From Rhodoligotrophos sp. CJ14 (lineage in GTDB: Bacteria > Pseudomonadota > Alphaproteobacteria > Rhizobiales > Im1), in the NCBI RefSeq assembly GCF_038811545.1, contig NZ_CP133319.1, forward strand, positions 4,042,001 to 4,106,000: a DNA stretch of 64,000 nucleotides, read 5' to 3'. Both the position numbers and the translations under genes were made by a program. Positions 18,117 through 27,367 of this stretch are shown piece by piece (the stretch's first letter is position 1; the number at the start of each line of letters is the position of its first letter). The notes under the pieces are model-generated. The model was not told the DNA's origin and searched no databases. It saw nothing but the letters and a program-made list of their open reading frames with translations.

Positions 18117-18656
18117 ATGCCCTTCGATGTGATTTCCACGCCTTCCGGCGAGCATCCAACCCGCGATGTCTTCCGCCAAAGTCTTCGCGGATTTGCCTCG
18201 ACGGTTACCATCATCACGACCGAAGACGCCGGCGAGCTGTTCGGGATGGTGGCGACCGCGGTGATGTCGATTTCGCTGGATCCGCCGATGCTGGCCATCG
18301 CAATCAACCGGTCCGCATCGAGCTATAATGCCCTGACGCGCCGCAAGGCATTTTGTGTGAATGCGCTAGGCACTTCGCACGAGGCGACAAGCCGCCAGTT
18401 TAGCCGGCCCTTGATGAGCGACCGATTCCAAGACGGTGACTGGGTCACCTACGCGGGAGCGCACGCCGCTTTCGAAAATATCCCCTATCTCACGCGGGCT
18501 CAGGCCGCGATCTTCTGCGAGACGCACGAGATCGTGCATTACGGCAGCCATGCAGTCTTCTTAGGCGCGGTGAAGGAAGCCTGGACCCAGACAGCCGCGG
18601 ATCCGCTGGTCTACTGCTCCGGCCAATATGGGCGGTTCAGCGTGGACGTAGCGTAA
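18117..18656 (+). CDS. Flavin reductase domain protein, partner of the LLM monooxygenase
   Basis: From ATG 18117 the protein has 179 residues. It shows the HpaC/NtaB flavin reductase fold: VFRQSLRGFASTVTIITTEDAG, FGMVATAVMSISLDPPMLAIAINRSASSYNAL, FCVNALGTSHEATSRQFS and HAVFLGAVKEAW, ending GQYGRFS. It would reduce FMN with NADH and pass it to the monooxygenase encoded 26 nt upstream. The frame is open much further 5', but that part only shadows the monooxygenase gene. Confidence 0.92.
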   Translation: MPFDVISTPSGEHPTRDVFRQSLRGFASTVTIITTEDAGELFGMVATAVMSISLDPPMLAIAINRSASSYNALTRRKAFCVNALGTSHEATSRQFSRPLMSDRFQDGDWVTYAGAHAAFENIPYLTRAQAAIFCETHEIVHYGSHAVFLGAVKEAWTQTAADPLVYCSGQYGRFSVDVA

Positions 18657-18673
18657 ATGGGTTAGGCAGAGCA

Positions 18674-19894
18674 ATGACATCCGCAAATTCGGCGAATGAC
18701 ACTGGAGAAGCCCGACCTCCCATTCTGGCCGGCGTCCGCGTGCTCGACCTGGGCAGGTATGTGGCGGGCCCCTTCTGCGCAACCCTGCTGGGAGATCTCG
18801 GGGCTGACGTTATCCGCGTCGACCGCATCGGTGGCAGTGAAGATCGCGGATTAATGCCACCGCCGGGCCAAGGCGACGGCATGATGTTTCTCGCCGCCAA
18901 TCGCAACAAGCGTTCCATTGCTCTTGATCTCTCGGTGCAGGAAGGGCGGGAAATTCTGGCAAGGCTCGCAGAGCGAAGCCATATCGTTGTTGCGAACCTC
19001 CCGCCAAGCGCCTTGACCAAGATCGGAATGGACTATGCTGCGCTGCAGCGCCGGCGCGCCGACATCATCCTGACCAGCATCAATACCTTCGGCGAGGTCG
19101 GCCCCGACGTGGACAAAGTCGGCTTCGACGGCTTGGGCCAGGCCATGAGCGGAGTTCTGGCGATTTCTGGCTACCCCGGTCGCCCGGCGCGAGCCCAGGT
19201 GACCTATGTCGATTATGCTGCCGCTGTGGCAGCCGCATTCGGCACCTTGGCTGCTTACATTGAGTGGCTTTGCACTGGAGAAGGGCAACACGTGCAAGGC
19301 TCGCTCATGGGCGCTGCCCTGTCGATGATGAATGCGGTCATCCTGGAGGAGGCGCTTTGCGGCCGAACTAGAACGCCCACCGGGAACAGAAGCCCGGTAT
19401 CGGGCCCTTCAGACGTCTATCGCACAACCGATGGCTGGATCATCGTCCAGATCGTCGGTGATCCGCTGTTCCGCCGCTGGGTGAAGCTCGTCGGCCAGCC
19501 AGGCCTCTTGAGCGACCCTCGCTTTGTCAGCGATTTCTCGCGCGGACAGCATGGTGAGGAGCTTAGCAAGCTCATGTCCGAGTGGTGCGCCACCCGATCG
19601 TCGGCTGAAGCGCTCTCGGCATTGGAGAACGCGCGAATTCCCGCAGGTCCCGTCCTGTCGCCCAGGCAAGCTCTGAACTATCCGCCCTTCCAGGCGGCTG
19701 GCTTCTTCCGCACGATTGCAGTGCCTGAGATCTCTGAGCCGGTGGCATTTGCAGATGCCCCCGTGCGCCTGTCACGTCATCAGCGCCCCCTGTCGGCACC
19801 ACCCCGATGCGGGGCGCACTCCGTGGAAATCTTGGAAGAAATGGAGTTCGGCAAAGCAGAAATCGAGCGGTTGCGCGTGAAGGGTGTCGTCTGA
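18674..19894 (+). CDS. Class III CoA-transferase (CaiB/BaiF family)
   Basis: The 406-residue protein shows the family start LAGVRVLDLGRYVAGPFCATLLGDLGADVIRVDRIGGSEDRG, ANRNKRSIALDLSVQEGREIL, and a catalytic Asp candidate in TYVDYAAAVAAAFG (near residue 180). The C-terminal part carries the small domain (RTTDGWIIVQIVGDPLFRRW). These enzymes move CoA between carboxylates without ATP. At the end of this operon it could recycle CoA from a product to fresh substrate, a cheaper alternative to the ligase. The stop lies 7 nt from the convergent RpiR gene. Confidence 0.92.
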   Translation: MTSANSANDTGEARPPILAGVRVLDLGRYVAGPFCATLLGDLGADVIRVDRIGGSEDRGLMPPPGQGDGMMFLAANRNKRSIALDLSVQEGREILARLAERSHIVVANLPPSALTKIGMDYAALQRRRADIILTSINTFGEVGPDVDKVGFDGLGQAMSGVLAISGYPGRPARAQVTYVDYAAAVAAAFGTLAAYIEWLCTGEGQHVQGSLMGAALSMMNAVILEEALCGRTRTPTGNRSPVSGPSDVYRTTDGWIIVQIVGDPLFRRWVKLVGQPGLLSDPRFVSDFSRGQHGEELSKLMSEWCATRSSAEALSALENARIPAGPVLSPRQALNYPPFQAAGFFRTIAVPEISEPVAFADAPVRLSRHQRPLSAPPRCGAHSVEILEEMEFGKAEIERLRVKGVV

Positions 19895-19901
19895 CGCGAT
19901 C

Positions 19902-20792
19902 TCACAGCCGGTTTGGACCCTCGTCCCAATAGATGCCGTGCGCTGCCAATTGCTGGAACTCCTTCGAAACACGCTGAACCGCTTCCGAGCCTCCGCGAGC
20001 GACGAGGAAGTAGATCAGCGTTTCCAGCACGACCATGGTCGGAATGGATGATTGATAGAAGGAAACACTCACCCGCGGCGTGACCAGCACGTGCGACGCG
20101 CCGGGCGCAATGGGCGACAGGGTGCTGTCCGTCAGTGCAATGACCTTGGCGCCGGCCTCCTTGGCGATGGTAGCCGCCTTCACCGCGTCCAAGGCATAGG
20201 GTTCATAGCTCATCACGAGCGCGCAATCGCCCGGTTCCATCGCGCTGAGCTCGTCGACCAGCATGCCGTGGCTGCCTTCGACCAGGACGATGCCCTTTCG
20301 AAGCAGGCGTGCCACGTAGTAGAAGAAGAAAGCCGCCGCGTGATTATTGCGGAATGCGATCAGATAGACCGACTTTGCTTCTGAAATAGAAGCAGCCGCC
20401 TCCTCGATGTTCGAGATGAGTTCCGGGCCGAACTGCTCAGCCGTGAGAGCGAGCATGCTGGTGATCGCATCGCGTGCCTTCTCCGTGAGCGGCTCCTCCC
20501 CGCGCGAGGCAATCAGCTGCTCGGCATCTGCGGCGTAACGGGCAGGGCCCTGGTTGCGGGAGATCTCCTGCCGGAAGACGTCGCGAAAATCATTGTAGGT
20601 GTTGAAACCTAGCTGACTGGCCAGCCGCACCAGTGCCGAGGGACTGACATGAGCATTTCGCGCGACGGTTCGCATCGGATACAGCGCGACCTCCGTTGGG
20701 GCCGATAGCGCGTACTTGGCCGCGCGCCTGATCTGCGGCGTCAATGTCGGATAGCTCTGTTCGATGAGGTCCTGGAGTGATTTCCGATCCAT
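19902..20792 (-). CDS. MurR/RpiR-family transcriptional regulator
   Basis: With ATG 20792 the protein has 296 residues. The N-terminal helix-turn-helix domain reads LIEQSYPTLTPQIRRAAKYALSAPTEVALYPMRTVARNAHVSPSALVRLASQLGFNTYNDF; a SIS domain follows (YLIAFRNNHAAAFFFYYVARLLRKGIVLVEG, DCALVMSYEPYALDAVKAATIAKEAGAKVIALTDS). SIS domains usually sense phosphosugars, but in this subgroup next to Hyu and Liv genes other ligands are likely. GAGGAA 6 nt upstream supports this start; the frame also extends to ATG 20897, which lacks a Shine-Dalgarno. It is divergent from the ligase-Liv-Hyu operon and probably controls it. Confidence 0.87.
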   Translation of the reverse strand: MDRKSLQDLIEQSYPTLTPQIRRAAKYALSAPTEVALYPMRTVARNAHVSPSALVRLASQLGFNTYNDFRDVFRQEISRNQGPARYAADAEQLIASRGEEPLTEKARDAITSMLALTAEQFGPELISNIEEAAASISEAKSVYLIAFRNNHAAAFFFYYVARLLRKGIVLVEGSHGMLVDELSAMEPGDCALVMSYEPYALDAVKAATIAKEAGAKVIALTDSTLSPIAPGASHVLVTPRVSVSFYQSSIPTMVVLETLIYFLVARGGSEAVQRVSKEFQQLAAHGIYWDEGPNRL

Positions 20793-20917
20793 GCTTTTCC
20801 TCGCGTGCGCCTTCCCATTGGCCCTCTCTACAAGAGAGCTGTTGCTTTGGGCATCGGGAATCGGCGGGGGCGCACTGGTGCCTTTCCCAAGAACCATAAT
20901 TTTCTAAATTTATGTTA

Positions 20918-20946
20918 TTGACAAATTTGTTTCACAACGCTGCAAT
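20918..20946 (+). promoter_or_regulatory. Candidate sigma-70 promoter with embedded palindrome for the ligase-liv-hyu operon
   Basis: TTGACA (20918-20923), a 17-nt spacer and TGCAAT (20941-20946) form a plausible promoter about 100 nt upstream of the ligase start. The spacer contains the perfect palindrome ACAAATTTGT (20921-20930). The 12-mer AAATTTGTTTCA (20923-20934) occurs again, identical, at 40293-40304 in front of the amidohydrolase operon. This is a good candidate binding site for the divergent RpiR regulator. Confidence 0.5.
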
Positions 20947-21053
20947 GCCAGTACCTGGCCGCGGCCTAATCGGGGCTCTGGGCCGAAGTTATGGGGGCGT
21001 TCCGCGCAGGTGTGCCTATCGGTGCACCCTTGGCCGAACGAATGCGAGTGGGC

Positions 21054-22700
21054 ATGACCAGAGAAGAAGTCCTTGCGCAGAGCGTAACTCCGGTTGAGGA
21101 GCGGATCAGGCTGATCGAATCCAAACCTCTGCCGTTGAATGTGCCGACGGTCCTCGAGGAGGCAGCCGCGGCGGCACCCGACGTCCTGGCCGTGAACTTC
21201 TTCGAGCAAGGCGTTGCCCTGACCTATGCCGAGTTGCAGGGCAAGGTCCATGCACTCGCACGTGGATTGTCCGCGCTCGGTATTGGTGCGGGAACACGTG
21301 TCGGAGTGATGCTCCCCAACATTGCCGCCTTCCCAATCACTTGGCTGGCTCTGAGCCGCCTCGGTGCGGTGATGATCCCACTGAACATCCGCTACACCAG
21401 CCGCGAAGTGGCCTATGTGCTCGGCGACGCCGGTGCCGAGTGGCTATGCGCTGATGAGGAGGTGATTGGCACGATCGCGGAGATCCCAATCGGCGAAGGA
21501 CGCCCCGCTGATAATCGCACGATCGTTGTCGGCGAGCCCGGCATCGGTCGGCATTCCTGGACAGAGGTTCTGGCCTGTGGGGAAGACGCCTCGATGGAGC
21601 TGCCGGCGCTCCACACCATCGACCGTGATCAGCTTTTGAACATCCAATATACCTCCGGCACCACCGGCATGCCGAAGGGCTGTCTGCTGACCCATCGATA
21701 CTGGGTGACCACCGGCACGGTGAACGCGTTCCGCGATGGGCGCAGCTATAAGAACATCCTTGCTGCCGTACCCTTCTTCTACATGGATCCCCAGTGGCTT
21801 CTGCTGATGGCCTTCCTCCATCGCGGAACACTGTTTGTCGCGCGAAGGCAGAGCGCGAGCCGCTTCATGCAGTGGGTTCGGGATTACCGCATCCATTTCA
21901 CTCTCTTTCCGGAGATCGTCTACAAGCGCCCGCCGGAACCCAACGACGCCGATAATGAGATCATTCGGGTCAATGTCTATGGTCTGAGCCGCGAGACACA
22001 TGAGGCACTGGAACAGCGCTTCGACTTCATCGCGCGCGAGGCCTTCGGCATGACCGAAATCGGGTCGGGCATGTTCATGCCCATCGAGGCGACACACATG
22101 GTGGGGTCTGGATCGTGCGGCCGCCCAAGCCCATTCCGGGAAGCGAGAATCGTGGCACCCGATGGTCGCGTGCTCGGGCCGAACGAGGCCGGCGAACTGC
22201 AGATCAGAGGGCCCGGTATTCTGCTTGGCTATCACAATAAGCCCGCGGCCACCGCTGCGGCCTTCGACGATGGCTGGTTCCGCACCGGCGATCTGGCTCG
22301 ACGTGACGAGGAAGGCTTTTATTACATTGTCGGGCGACTCAAGGACATGATCCGCCGGGCCGGCGAGAACATAGCCGCCGCCGAGGTTGAGGCGGTTCTC
22401 CGCTCGGCGCCTGAAATCATTGAGGCTGCCGCGGTGCCAGTGCCCGACGAGACCCGCGGTGAAGAGGTCAAGGCATATATCGTTTTGCGTGACGGTTTTA
22501 CCCCCGACGACGTCCCGCCGAAGCAGATCTTCGACTTTTGCTCACAGAAGCTCGCGAAGTTCAAGGTGCCGCGCTACCTCGCTTATCGGGGGCCGCTGCC
22601 CAAGACTCCCTCAGAGAAGATCGCCAAGCAGATCCTGGCGCGGGAGGAGGAGGCAAGTCCTAGCGCCACGTTTGACTTCGTGGAGAACCGCTGGACCTGA
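21054..22700 (+). CDS. ATP-dependent acyl-CoA ligase (AMP-forming), second paralogue
   Basis: The protein has about 548 residues from ATG 21054 (ATG 21042 and an upstream start at 20991 are alternatives, none with a strong Shine-Dalgarno). ANL motifs are complete: YTSGTTGMPKG, AFGMTEIGSG, GELQIRGPGILLGYHNKPAA, WFRTGDLARRDEEG, GRLKDMIRRAGENIAAAEVEA and the catalytic Lys segment PKTPSEKIAKQIL. It is clearly paralogous to the ligases at 10152 and 41657, sharing even the APFFYMDPQW-like stretch. It opens the Liv/Hyu operon, so its substrate is probably the ring-opened product or a side chain delivered by the Liv importer. Confidence 0.93.
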   Translation: MTREEVLAQSVTPVEERIRLIESKPLPLNVPTVLEEAAAAAPDVLAVNFFEQGVALTYAELQGKVHALARGLSALGIGAGTRVGVMLPNIAAFPITWLALSRLGAVMIPLNIRYTSREVAYVLGDAGAEWLCADEEVIGTIAEIPIGEGRPADNRTIVVGEPGIGRHSWTEVLACGEDASMELPALHTIDRDQLLNIQYTSGTTGMPKGCLLTHRYWVTTGTVNAFRDGRSYKNILAAVPFFYMDPQWLLLMAFLHRGTLFVARRQSASRFMQWVRDYRIHFTLFPEIVYKRPPEPNDADNEIIRVNVYGLSRETHEALEQRFDFIAREAFGMTEIGSGMFMPIEATHMVGSGSCGRPSPFREARIVAPDGRVLGPNEAGELQIRGPGILLGYHNKPAATAAAFDDGWFRTGDLARRDEEGFYYIVGRLKDMIRRAGENIAAAEVEAVLRSAPEIIEAAAVPVPDETRGEEVKAYIVLRDGFTPDDVPPKQIFDFCSQKLAKFKVPRYLAYRGPLPKTPSEKIAKQILAREEEASPSATFDFVENRWT

Positions 22701-22777
22701 CGCCTTCTGCCCACACAGAGCAGGGGCAAGTTGGGAAGCTTTCCATTGGCCGGGATAGGCTCGGCACCGAGGAGACG

Positions 22778-23497
22778 ATGTCCAAGGAGCTGCTCAGACT
22801 GTCAGGAGTGAATGCAGGTTATCTCCGCAGTGATGTGCTGCTTGGCGTCAGTCTGACGATCAACGAGGGTGAGGTCGTCTGTCTGCTGGGCAGCAACGGC
22901 GCCGGCAAGACGACCACAATCCGCACGATCTCTGGGGAGCTGAAGCCGGGTCAGGGCAGGGTGGTTTTCAATGGCCAGGAGATTCAGGGCAAATCACCGC
23001 CGGCGATCGTGCGGGCCGGTATCGCCACCGTGCCAGAGGGACGCAGCATTTTCCCTCAGCTGACGGTGAAGGAAAATCTTCTGATGGGGGCCTACTCGCG
23101 CAGGAGAGCATTTCGCAAAGCCGAAATCGAAAGCGCGTTCGAGATGTTTCCGCGGCTGGCCGAGCGTCAGAACCAAGCGGGTGGCACCCTGTCCGGCGGC
23201 GAGCAGCAAATGCTGGCGATCAGCCGCGCATTGATGGCGAAGCCGAAGCTGCTGTTGCTTGACGAGCCATCCATGGGGCTCGCGCCAATCCTGGTGGATA
23301 TGGTCTTTGAAACGGTCGCCAAGCTGGCCGCAGCGCAAGTGACGATCCTGCTCGTCGAGCAGAACGCCCACGCAGCCCTCGAGGTCTCGCAGAGGGCCTA
23401 TGTCATGGAACGGGGCCGAATTGTGATGGAGGGCACATCGGCCGAGCTCCGCAACAGTGAAGGCATACGCGCCGCTTATCTCGGCGGCACACACTAA
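22778..23497 (+). CDS. livF: Branched-chain amino acid-type ABC transporter ATPase (LivF)
   Basis: The 239-residue protein has Walker A GSNGAGKTT, Q-loop region TVPEGRSIFPQLTVKENL (the LivF hallmark), signature LSGGEQQMLAISRAL, Walker B LLLLDEPSMGLAP and switch region LLVEQNAHAAL. LivF pairs with LivG as the heterodimeric motor of the importer. Here livF is separated from livG: it comes first, before the binding protein and the permeases. The family carries amino acids but also amides, urea and aromatic acids, so the name implies type and not substrate. Confidence 0.92.
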   Translation: MSKELLRLSGVNAGYLRSDVLLGVSLTINEGEVVCLLGSNGAGKTTTIRTISGELKPGQGRVVFNGQEIQGKSPPAIVRAGIATVPEGRSIFPQLTVKENLLMGAYSRRRAFRKAEIESAFEMFPRLAERQNQAGGTLSGGEQQMLAISRALMAKPKLLLLDEPSMGLAPILVDMVFETVAKLAAAQVTILLVEQNAHAALEVSQRAYVMERGRIVMEGTSAELRNSEGIRAAYLGGTH

Positions 23498-23544
23498 AAA
23501 GAGACTGGCGGCAAAGGCTGCCTGGGGAAGTGAGGAGGGAGACT

Positions 23545-24690
23545 ATGTCGAAGTCAAAGCTCTATCGGCTGCTGCTTGGTGCAAGTGTCGTATCGTTCCT
23601 CGGCCTCTCCGCCACGGTACGGGCGGAGGACATCAAGATTGGATTTGTAGGGCCGCTATCAGGTCCGGTGGCAGTCTACGGCACCGAGCCGTTGCAGGCT
23701 GCACGAGTGGCTGTGGAGGAGATCAACGCAAGCGGAACGCTGGGCGACGACAAGCTCGTTCTGGTCCCCGCCGATTCCGCTGCCAATCCCGCCCAGGCTG
23801 CTCAAGCTGCGCGGCGTATGGTGCTGAGCGATGACGTTCTGCTGATCATCGGTGGCCACACCAGCGCCGAGACCCAGGCGGTGACGGAGGCGACCCGGCC
23901 GCTGCAGGTTCCGGTTCTCTCTTCGCTCGCCCAGGATTCGAGCCTCACGCAAGTAGGCAACAAGTGGTTCGCGCGCACCTGCCTCAGCACCGATTTGTGG
24001 GGCGACGCGATCGCGCGCTGGCTGAAGCAGAAGCATTCACCGAAGACGGTCTATATGCTTTCGCGCAACGACAGTTACGGACAGTCGCTGGGCAATTCGA
24101 TCGCCGCAGGCCTGAAGAAGGAGGGGATCGAAATCATAGACAATGTCGCCTACGACCCTCAGACGAAGGAATTCAAGCCGATATTGGCCGAGGTGCAGAA
24201 GGCCAATCCGGATTTCATCGTCATCAGCGGCTTCTACACGGATACTGGTCTTCTCGTAAAACAGATGGCTGAGCTTGGTATAGACAAGCCGTATTTCAAC
24301 AATACCGCTCCCGCGATCCCTCAGTTCAAGGAGATTGCCGGCCCCGCGGCCGAGGGCGCCTATGGAGCCACCTATTACCTCCCGGGTTCGATCGACAGCC
24401 CGAAGGCGGCGGAATTCGTCGAGGCCTGGACGAAGCGGACCGGCAAGGCGCCGAGCCAGTATGAAGGCATGGGCTATGACGCGGTCTACCTCGTTGCCGA
24501 CGCCATCCGGCGTGCAAAGGAGAGCGGCGAGCTCAGCCGAGAATCAGTACGTGACGCGATTTACGCCACGAAGGATTTCGATGGCGTCACGGGTAAGACC
24601 ACCATCACCGAAAATGGCGATGTGAAACGGCCGCTCCCCTTCATCCAGCTTAAGGACGGCAAGCCGGTCCTCGACATGTTGGTCGAGTAA
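23545..24690 (+). CDS. Periplasmic binding protein of a Liv-type ABC importer
   Basis: The 381-residue protein begins with a signal peptide (LYRLLLGASVVSFLGLSATVRA, cleaved before EDIKIGFVGPLSG). The mature part follows the LivJ/type 1 periplasmic-binding fold: AARVAVEEINASG, ADSAANPAQAAQAARRMV, IIGGHTSAETQAV, VPVLSSLAQD, and FIVISGFYTDTGLLVKQMAELGI. GAGGAGG lies upstream of ATG 23545, which I prefer over 23530. It delivers the substrate to the LivHM permeases encoded next. Confidence 0.92.
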   Translation: MSKSKLYRLLLGASVVSFLGLSATVRAEDIKIGFVGPLSGPVAVYGTEPLQAARVAVEEINASGTLGDDKLVLVPADSAANPAQAAQAARRMVLSDDVLLIIGGHTSAETQAVTEATRPLQVPVLSSLAQDSSLTQVGNKWFARTCLSTDLWGDAIARWLKQKHSPKTVYMLSRNDSYGQSLGNSIAAGLKKEGIEIIDNVAYDPQTKEFKPILAEVQKANPDFIVISGFYTDTGLLVKQMAELGIDKPYFNNTAPAIPQFKEIAGPAAEGAYGATYYLPGSIDSPKAAEFVEAWTKRTGKAPSQYEGMGYDAVYLVADAIRRAKESGELSRESVRDAIYATKDFDGVTGKTTITENGDVKRPLPFIQLKDGKPVLDMLVE

Positions 24691-24713
24691 GGGCTGGGAA
24701 CGGGGGAAGACCC

Positions 24714-25586
24714 ATGTCGTTGCTGGCACAGCTCTTTAGCGGAATTGCGATCGGCTGCATCTACGGCCTGGTAGCGATCGGCTTCAGCATGATCTATCGC
24801 GCCATGGGTCTTGTGAACTTCGCCCAGGCAGAGTTCATGATGATCGGAGCCTTCTTCGGTTATTCCGTTCTGACTGCGATGCCGGGCATGCCGTTCTTGG
24901 CAGTGCTCGTGATCGCCTGCGTGGGAACTGCCGTGCTGGGCGCGATACTGGAGCGGATCGCGTTCCGTCCTGCCATACGGCGCGGCGCCAGTGACATCTA
25001 TCTCGTGCTGCTGACGCTCGGGATCGGCATGGTGCTGAGCAACGGCGCGCGGTTGATCTGGGGCGCCAACCCGGTCGTCTACCAGATTCCGCTCGCCCAC
25101 GATATCACCCGTCTTGCCGGCTATCCCTTGCCGACGATGTATTTCTACATCCTCGCCTTCATGGTGCTGCTGCTGATCGCCCTGCAATGGTTCTTCACCA
25201 GATCCTGGACGGGATTGGCCTTGCGGGCCGTGGCCGAGGACAGGAAAACGGCGCAGCTCATGGGGGTCGAGGCGGGCTTCGCCTCGTCCTTTTCCTTCGC
25301 CATTGCATCAGCTATCGGAGCCGCTGCCGGCGTGCTTTATGCCCCGATCATCTATGTCTCCTTTGACATGGGGGCGGTCGGCATCAAAGCCTTTGCAGCG
25401 GCGGTCATGGGCGGGTTCGGAAGCATCGCCGGGGCGGTCGTCGGTGGGGTCGGCCTTGGCGTGGCCGAGATGGTGGGCGGCCAGCTCCTGGCGCCCGAAT
25501 ACCAGGACAGTGTCGCCTTCGCCGTCATGATCCTGGTGCTGCTTCTCCGCCCCAACGGCCTGATTGGGAAAGGAATCGCCAAATGA
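24714..25586 (+). CDS. livH: Liv-type ABC transporter permease (LivH)
   Basis: The 290-residue hydrophobic protein has about eight transmembrane helices. LivH signatures are SGIAIGCIYGLVAIGFSMIYRAMGLVNFAQAEFMMIGAF at the N-terminus and the coupling loop GLALRAVAEDRKTAQLMGVEAG, followed by FAAAVMGGFGSIAGAVVGG. It forms the channel with LivM. Its stop overlaps the next start (ATGA), which couples the two permeases. Confidence 0.93.
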   Translation: MSLLAQLFSGIAIGCIYGLVAIGFSMIYRAMGLVNFAQAEFMMIGAFFGYSVLTAMPGMPFLAVLVIACVGTAVLGAILERIAFRPAIRRGASDIYLVLLTLGIGMVLSNGARLIWGANPVVYQIPLAHDITRLAGYPLPTMYFYILAFMVLLLIALQWFFTRSWTGLALRAVAEDRKTAQLMGVEAGFASSFSFAIASAIGAAAGVLYAPIIYVSFDMGAVGIKAFAAAVMGGFGSIAGAVVGGVGLGVAEMVGGQLLAPEYQDSVAFAVMILVLLLRPNGLIGKGIAK

Positions 25587-26578
25587 GCCCGCCCACTCCG
25601 ATCCCGGCCGACGCGCGCCCCCGCCAGCAATGGCTGCTGGCTGCTCTGGTCCTTGGATGTGTTTGGATCCTCCCTTATGCACTCGGAGGCTTCTGGCTGT
25701 ATCTGGGTGCGATCATCGCCTGCTATGCGGTTGCAGCCCTGGGGCTGCAGATCATGGTGGGCTTGGCCGGCCAGCTTTCCCTTGGTCATATCGCCTTCGT
25801 GGGCATAGGCGCCTATACCGGAGCACTCCTCGAGAAGGAACTGGGCTTACCCTTCCTTATCGCCTCAATCGGCGCGGCGCTCCTCGCAGGCTTCTTCGGC
25901 CTGCTCATGGCCCAGCTGATCCGCTTGTCCGGCGTCTATTTCAAGATCGCGACCTTCGGCTTCGGCATCATCTGCTACCAGCTGATGCATAACTGGAAAT
26001 CCGTCACCGGCGGGTCCTTCGGCATCAGCGGCATCCCGCCGCTGGAAATCCTGGGCGTCGACTTCAGCGCGCCGAGCGGAATGTTCGCGATCGCCGCCTC
26101 CTTTCTCACCATCACCTATCTCCTATTCCTGCGAATGACAAACAGCCGGGTAGGACGGGCCTTTCAGGCCCTGGGCCAGAACGAGATCGCGGCGCGAAGC
26201 ATTGGCATTCCCGTGGAGCGCTACAAGATGGCGGTGATCACCCTCGGGTGTATCGCGGCCGGTTGGGCCGGCGCCTTGATCCCGCACATCTACCAATATG
26301 TTAGCCCGGAAAACTTCACCTGGCATGAAAGCCTGGTCCTGCTCATCATGATCACCATCGGCGGTCATGGCAGCCTGGCCGGGGCGGTGATCGGGACAGC
26401 CCTGTTGATCATCATTCCGGAATATCTGCGTGATTTGGCCGAGTACAAAATGCTGGTCTATGGGCTCCTGCTGATCGTCTCGATGACGCTCCTGCCCAGA
26501 GGCATTGCGGGCACCGGTAAAGCTCTTTTCGACCGGTTCCGGGCCAAGGAGCTCCAGCCTGTGCAGGAGGCCGCATGA
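25583..26578 (+). CDS. livM: Liv-type ABC transporter permease (LivM)
   Basis: The 331-residue protein has about nine helices. Typical LivM segments are YAVAALGLQIMVGLAGQLSLGHIAFVGIGAYTGALL, the coupling loop GRAFQALGQNEIAARSIGIPVERYK, and MITIGGHGSLAGAVIGTALL. It pairs with LivH. It overlaps both the livH stop and the livG start by 4 nt. Confidence 0.93.
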   Translation: MSPPTPIPADARPRQQWLLAALVLGCVWILPYALGGFWLYLGAIIACYAVAALGLQIMVGLAGQLSLGHIAFVGIGAYTGALLEKELGLPFLIASIGAALLAGFFGLLMAQLIRLSGVYFKIATFGFGIICYQLMHNWKSVTGGSFGISGIPPLEILGVDFSAPSGMFAIAASFLTITYLLFLRMTNSRVGRAFQALGQNEIAARSIGIPVERYKMAVITLGCIAAGWAGALIPHIYQYVSPENFTWHESLVLLIMITIGGHGSLAGAVIGTALLIIIPEYLRDLAEYKMLVYGLLLIVSMTLLPRGIAGTGKALFDRFRAKELQPVQEAA

Positions 26579-27366
26579 GCCTCCTCCTCGAAATCCGTGA
26601 TCTCTATCACAACTTCGGCGGCGTCATGGCCGCGGACGGCCTGACCCTACGCGTCGAGCAAGGCACTGCCCATGGTTTGATCGGCCCCAATGGCGCGGGC
26701 AAGACCACCGCGTTCAACCTGATCACCGGCAATTACTATCCATCCGCGGGCCAGATCCTCTTCGAAGGAAAAAACATCAGCCGGCTTCCCTCTCATAAAC
26801 GGGCAAAGCTGGGGATCGCGCGAACCTTCCAGACGCCGCGGCTCTTCGAAGACATGACAGCACTGGAGACGGTGCTGGCCGGCCGCTTCATCCACGGCGA
26901 GATCGGGTTGGTGGGAAGTATGTTCCGCGGCCCCACCAAATGGGGCGAGGAGCGCCGCAATCGCGAGAAGGCTTGGACCATTCTCGAACGCGTGGGGCTG
27001 AAGGATCAGGCAATGACGCTCGCCCGTAATCTCTCCTATGGCCACAGGCGCCAATTGGAGATCGGCCGCGCATTGGCGCTCGAACCGAAGCTGTTGTTGC
27101 TGGACGAGGTGGCGGCCGGCATCAATCCGGTTGAGACAAAACAGATCGAAATCCTCATCCGCGAAATTGTCGCGTCCGGTGTGACCGTGCTGCTTGTTGA
27201 GCACGATATGCCCTTCGTGATGGGCCTTTGTCACGACCTCACCGTGATGAGTTTCGGCAAGACCATAGCGGAAGGCACGCCGAAGGATATTCAGAGCAAT
27301 GAAAAGGTAATCGAGGCCTATCTCGGCAAATCTGCCCGCAACAGGCTCGAAGAGGGTTCACATTGA
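26575..27366 (+). CDS. livG: Liv-type ABC transporter ATPase (LivG)
   Basis: The 263-residue protein has Walker A GPNGAGKTTAFN, Q-loop IARTFQTPRLFEDMTALE, signature NLSYGHRRQLEIGRAL (LSYGxxR form usual in LivG), Walker B LLLLDEVAAGINP and switch LLVEHDMPFVM. It completes the importer encoded from 22778. The hydantoinase-type genes begin 2 nt after its stop, so import and ring opening are made together. Confidence 0.93.
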   Translation: MSLLLEIRDLYHNFGGVMAADGLTLRVEQGTAHGLIGPNGAGKTTAFNLITGNYYPSAGQILFEGKNISRLPSHKRAKLGIARTFQTPRLFEDMTALETVLAGRFIHGEIGLVGSMFRGPTKWGEERRNREKAWTILERVGLKDQAMTLARNLSYGHRRQLEIGRALALEPKLLLLDEVAAGINPVETKQIEILIREIVASGVTVLLVEHDMPFVMGLCHDLTVMSFGKTIAEGTPKDIQSNEKVIEAYLGKSARNRLEEGSH

Positions 27367-27367
27367 T

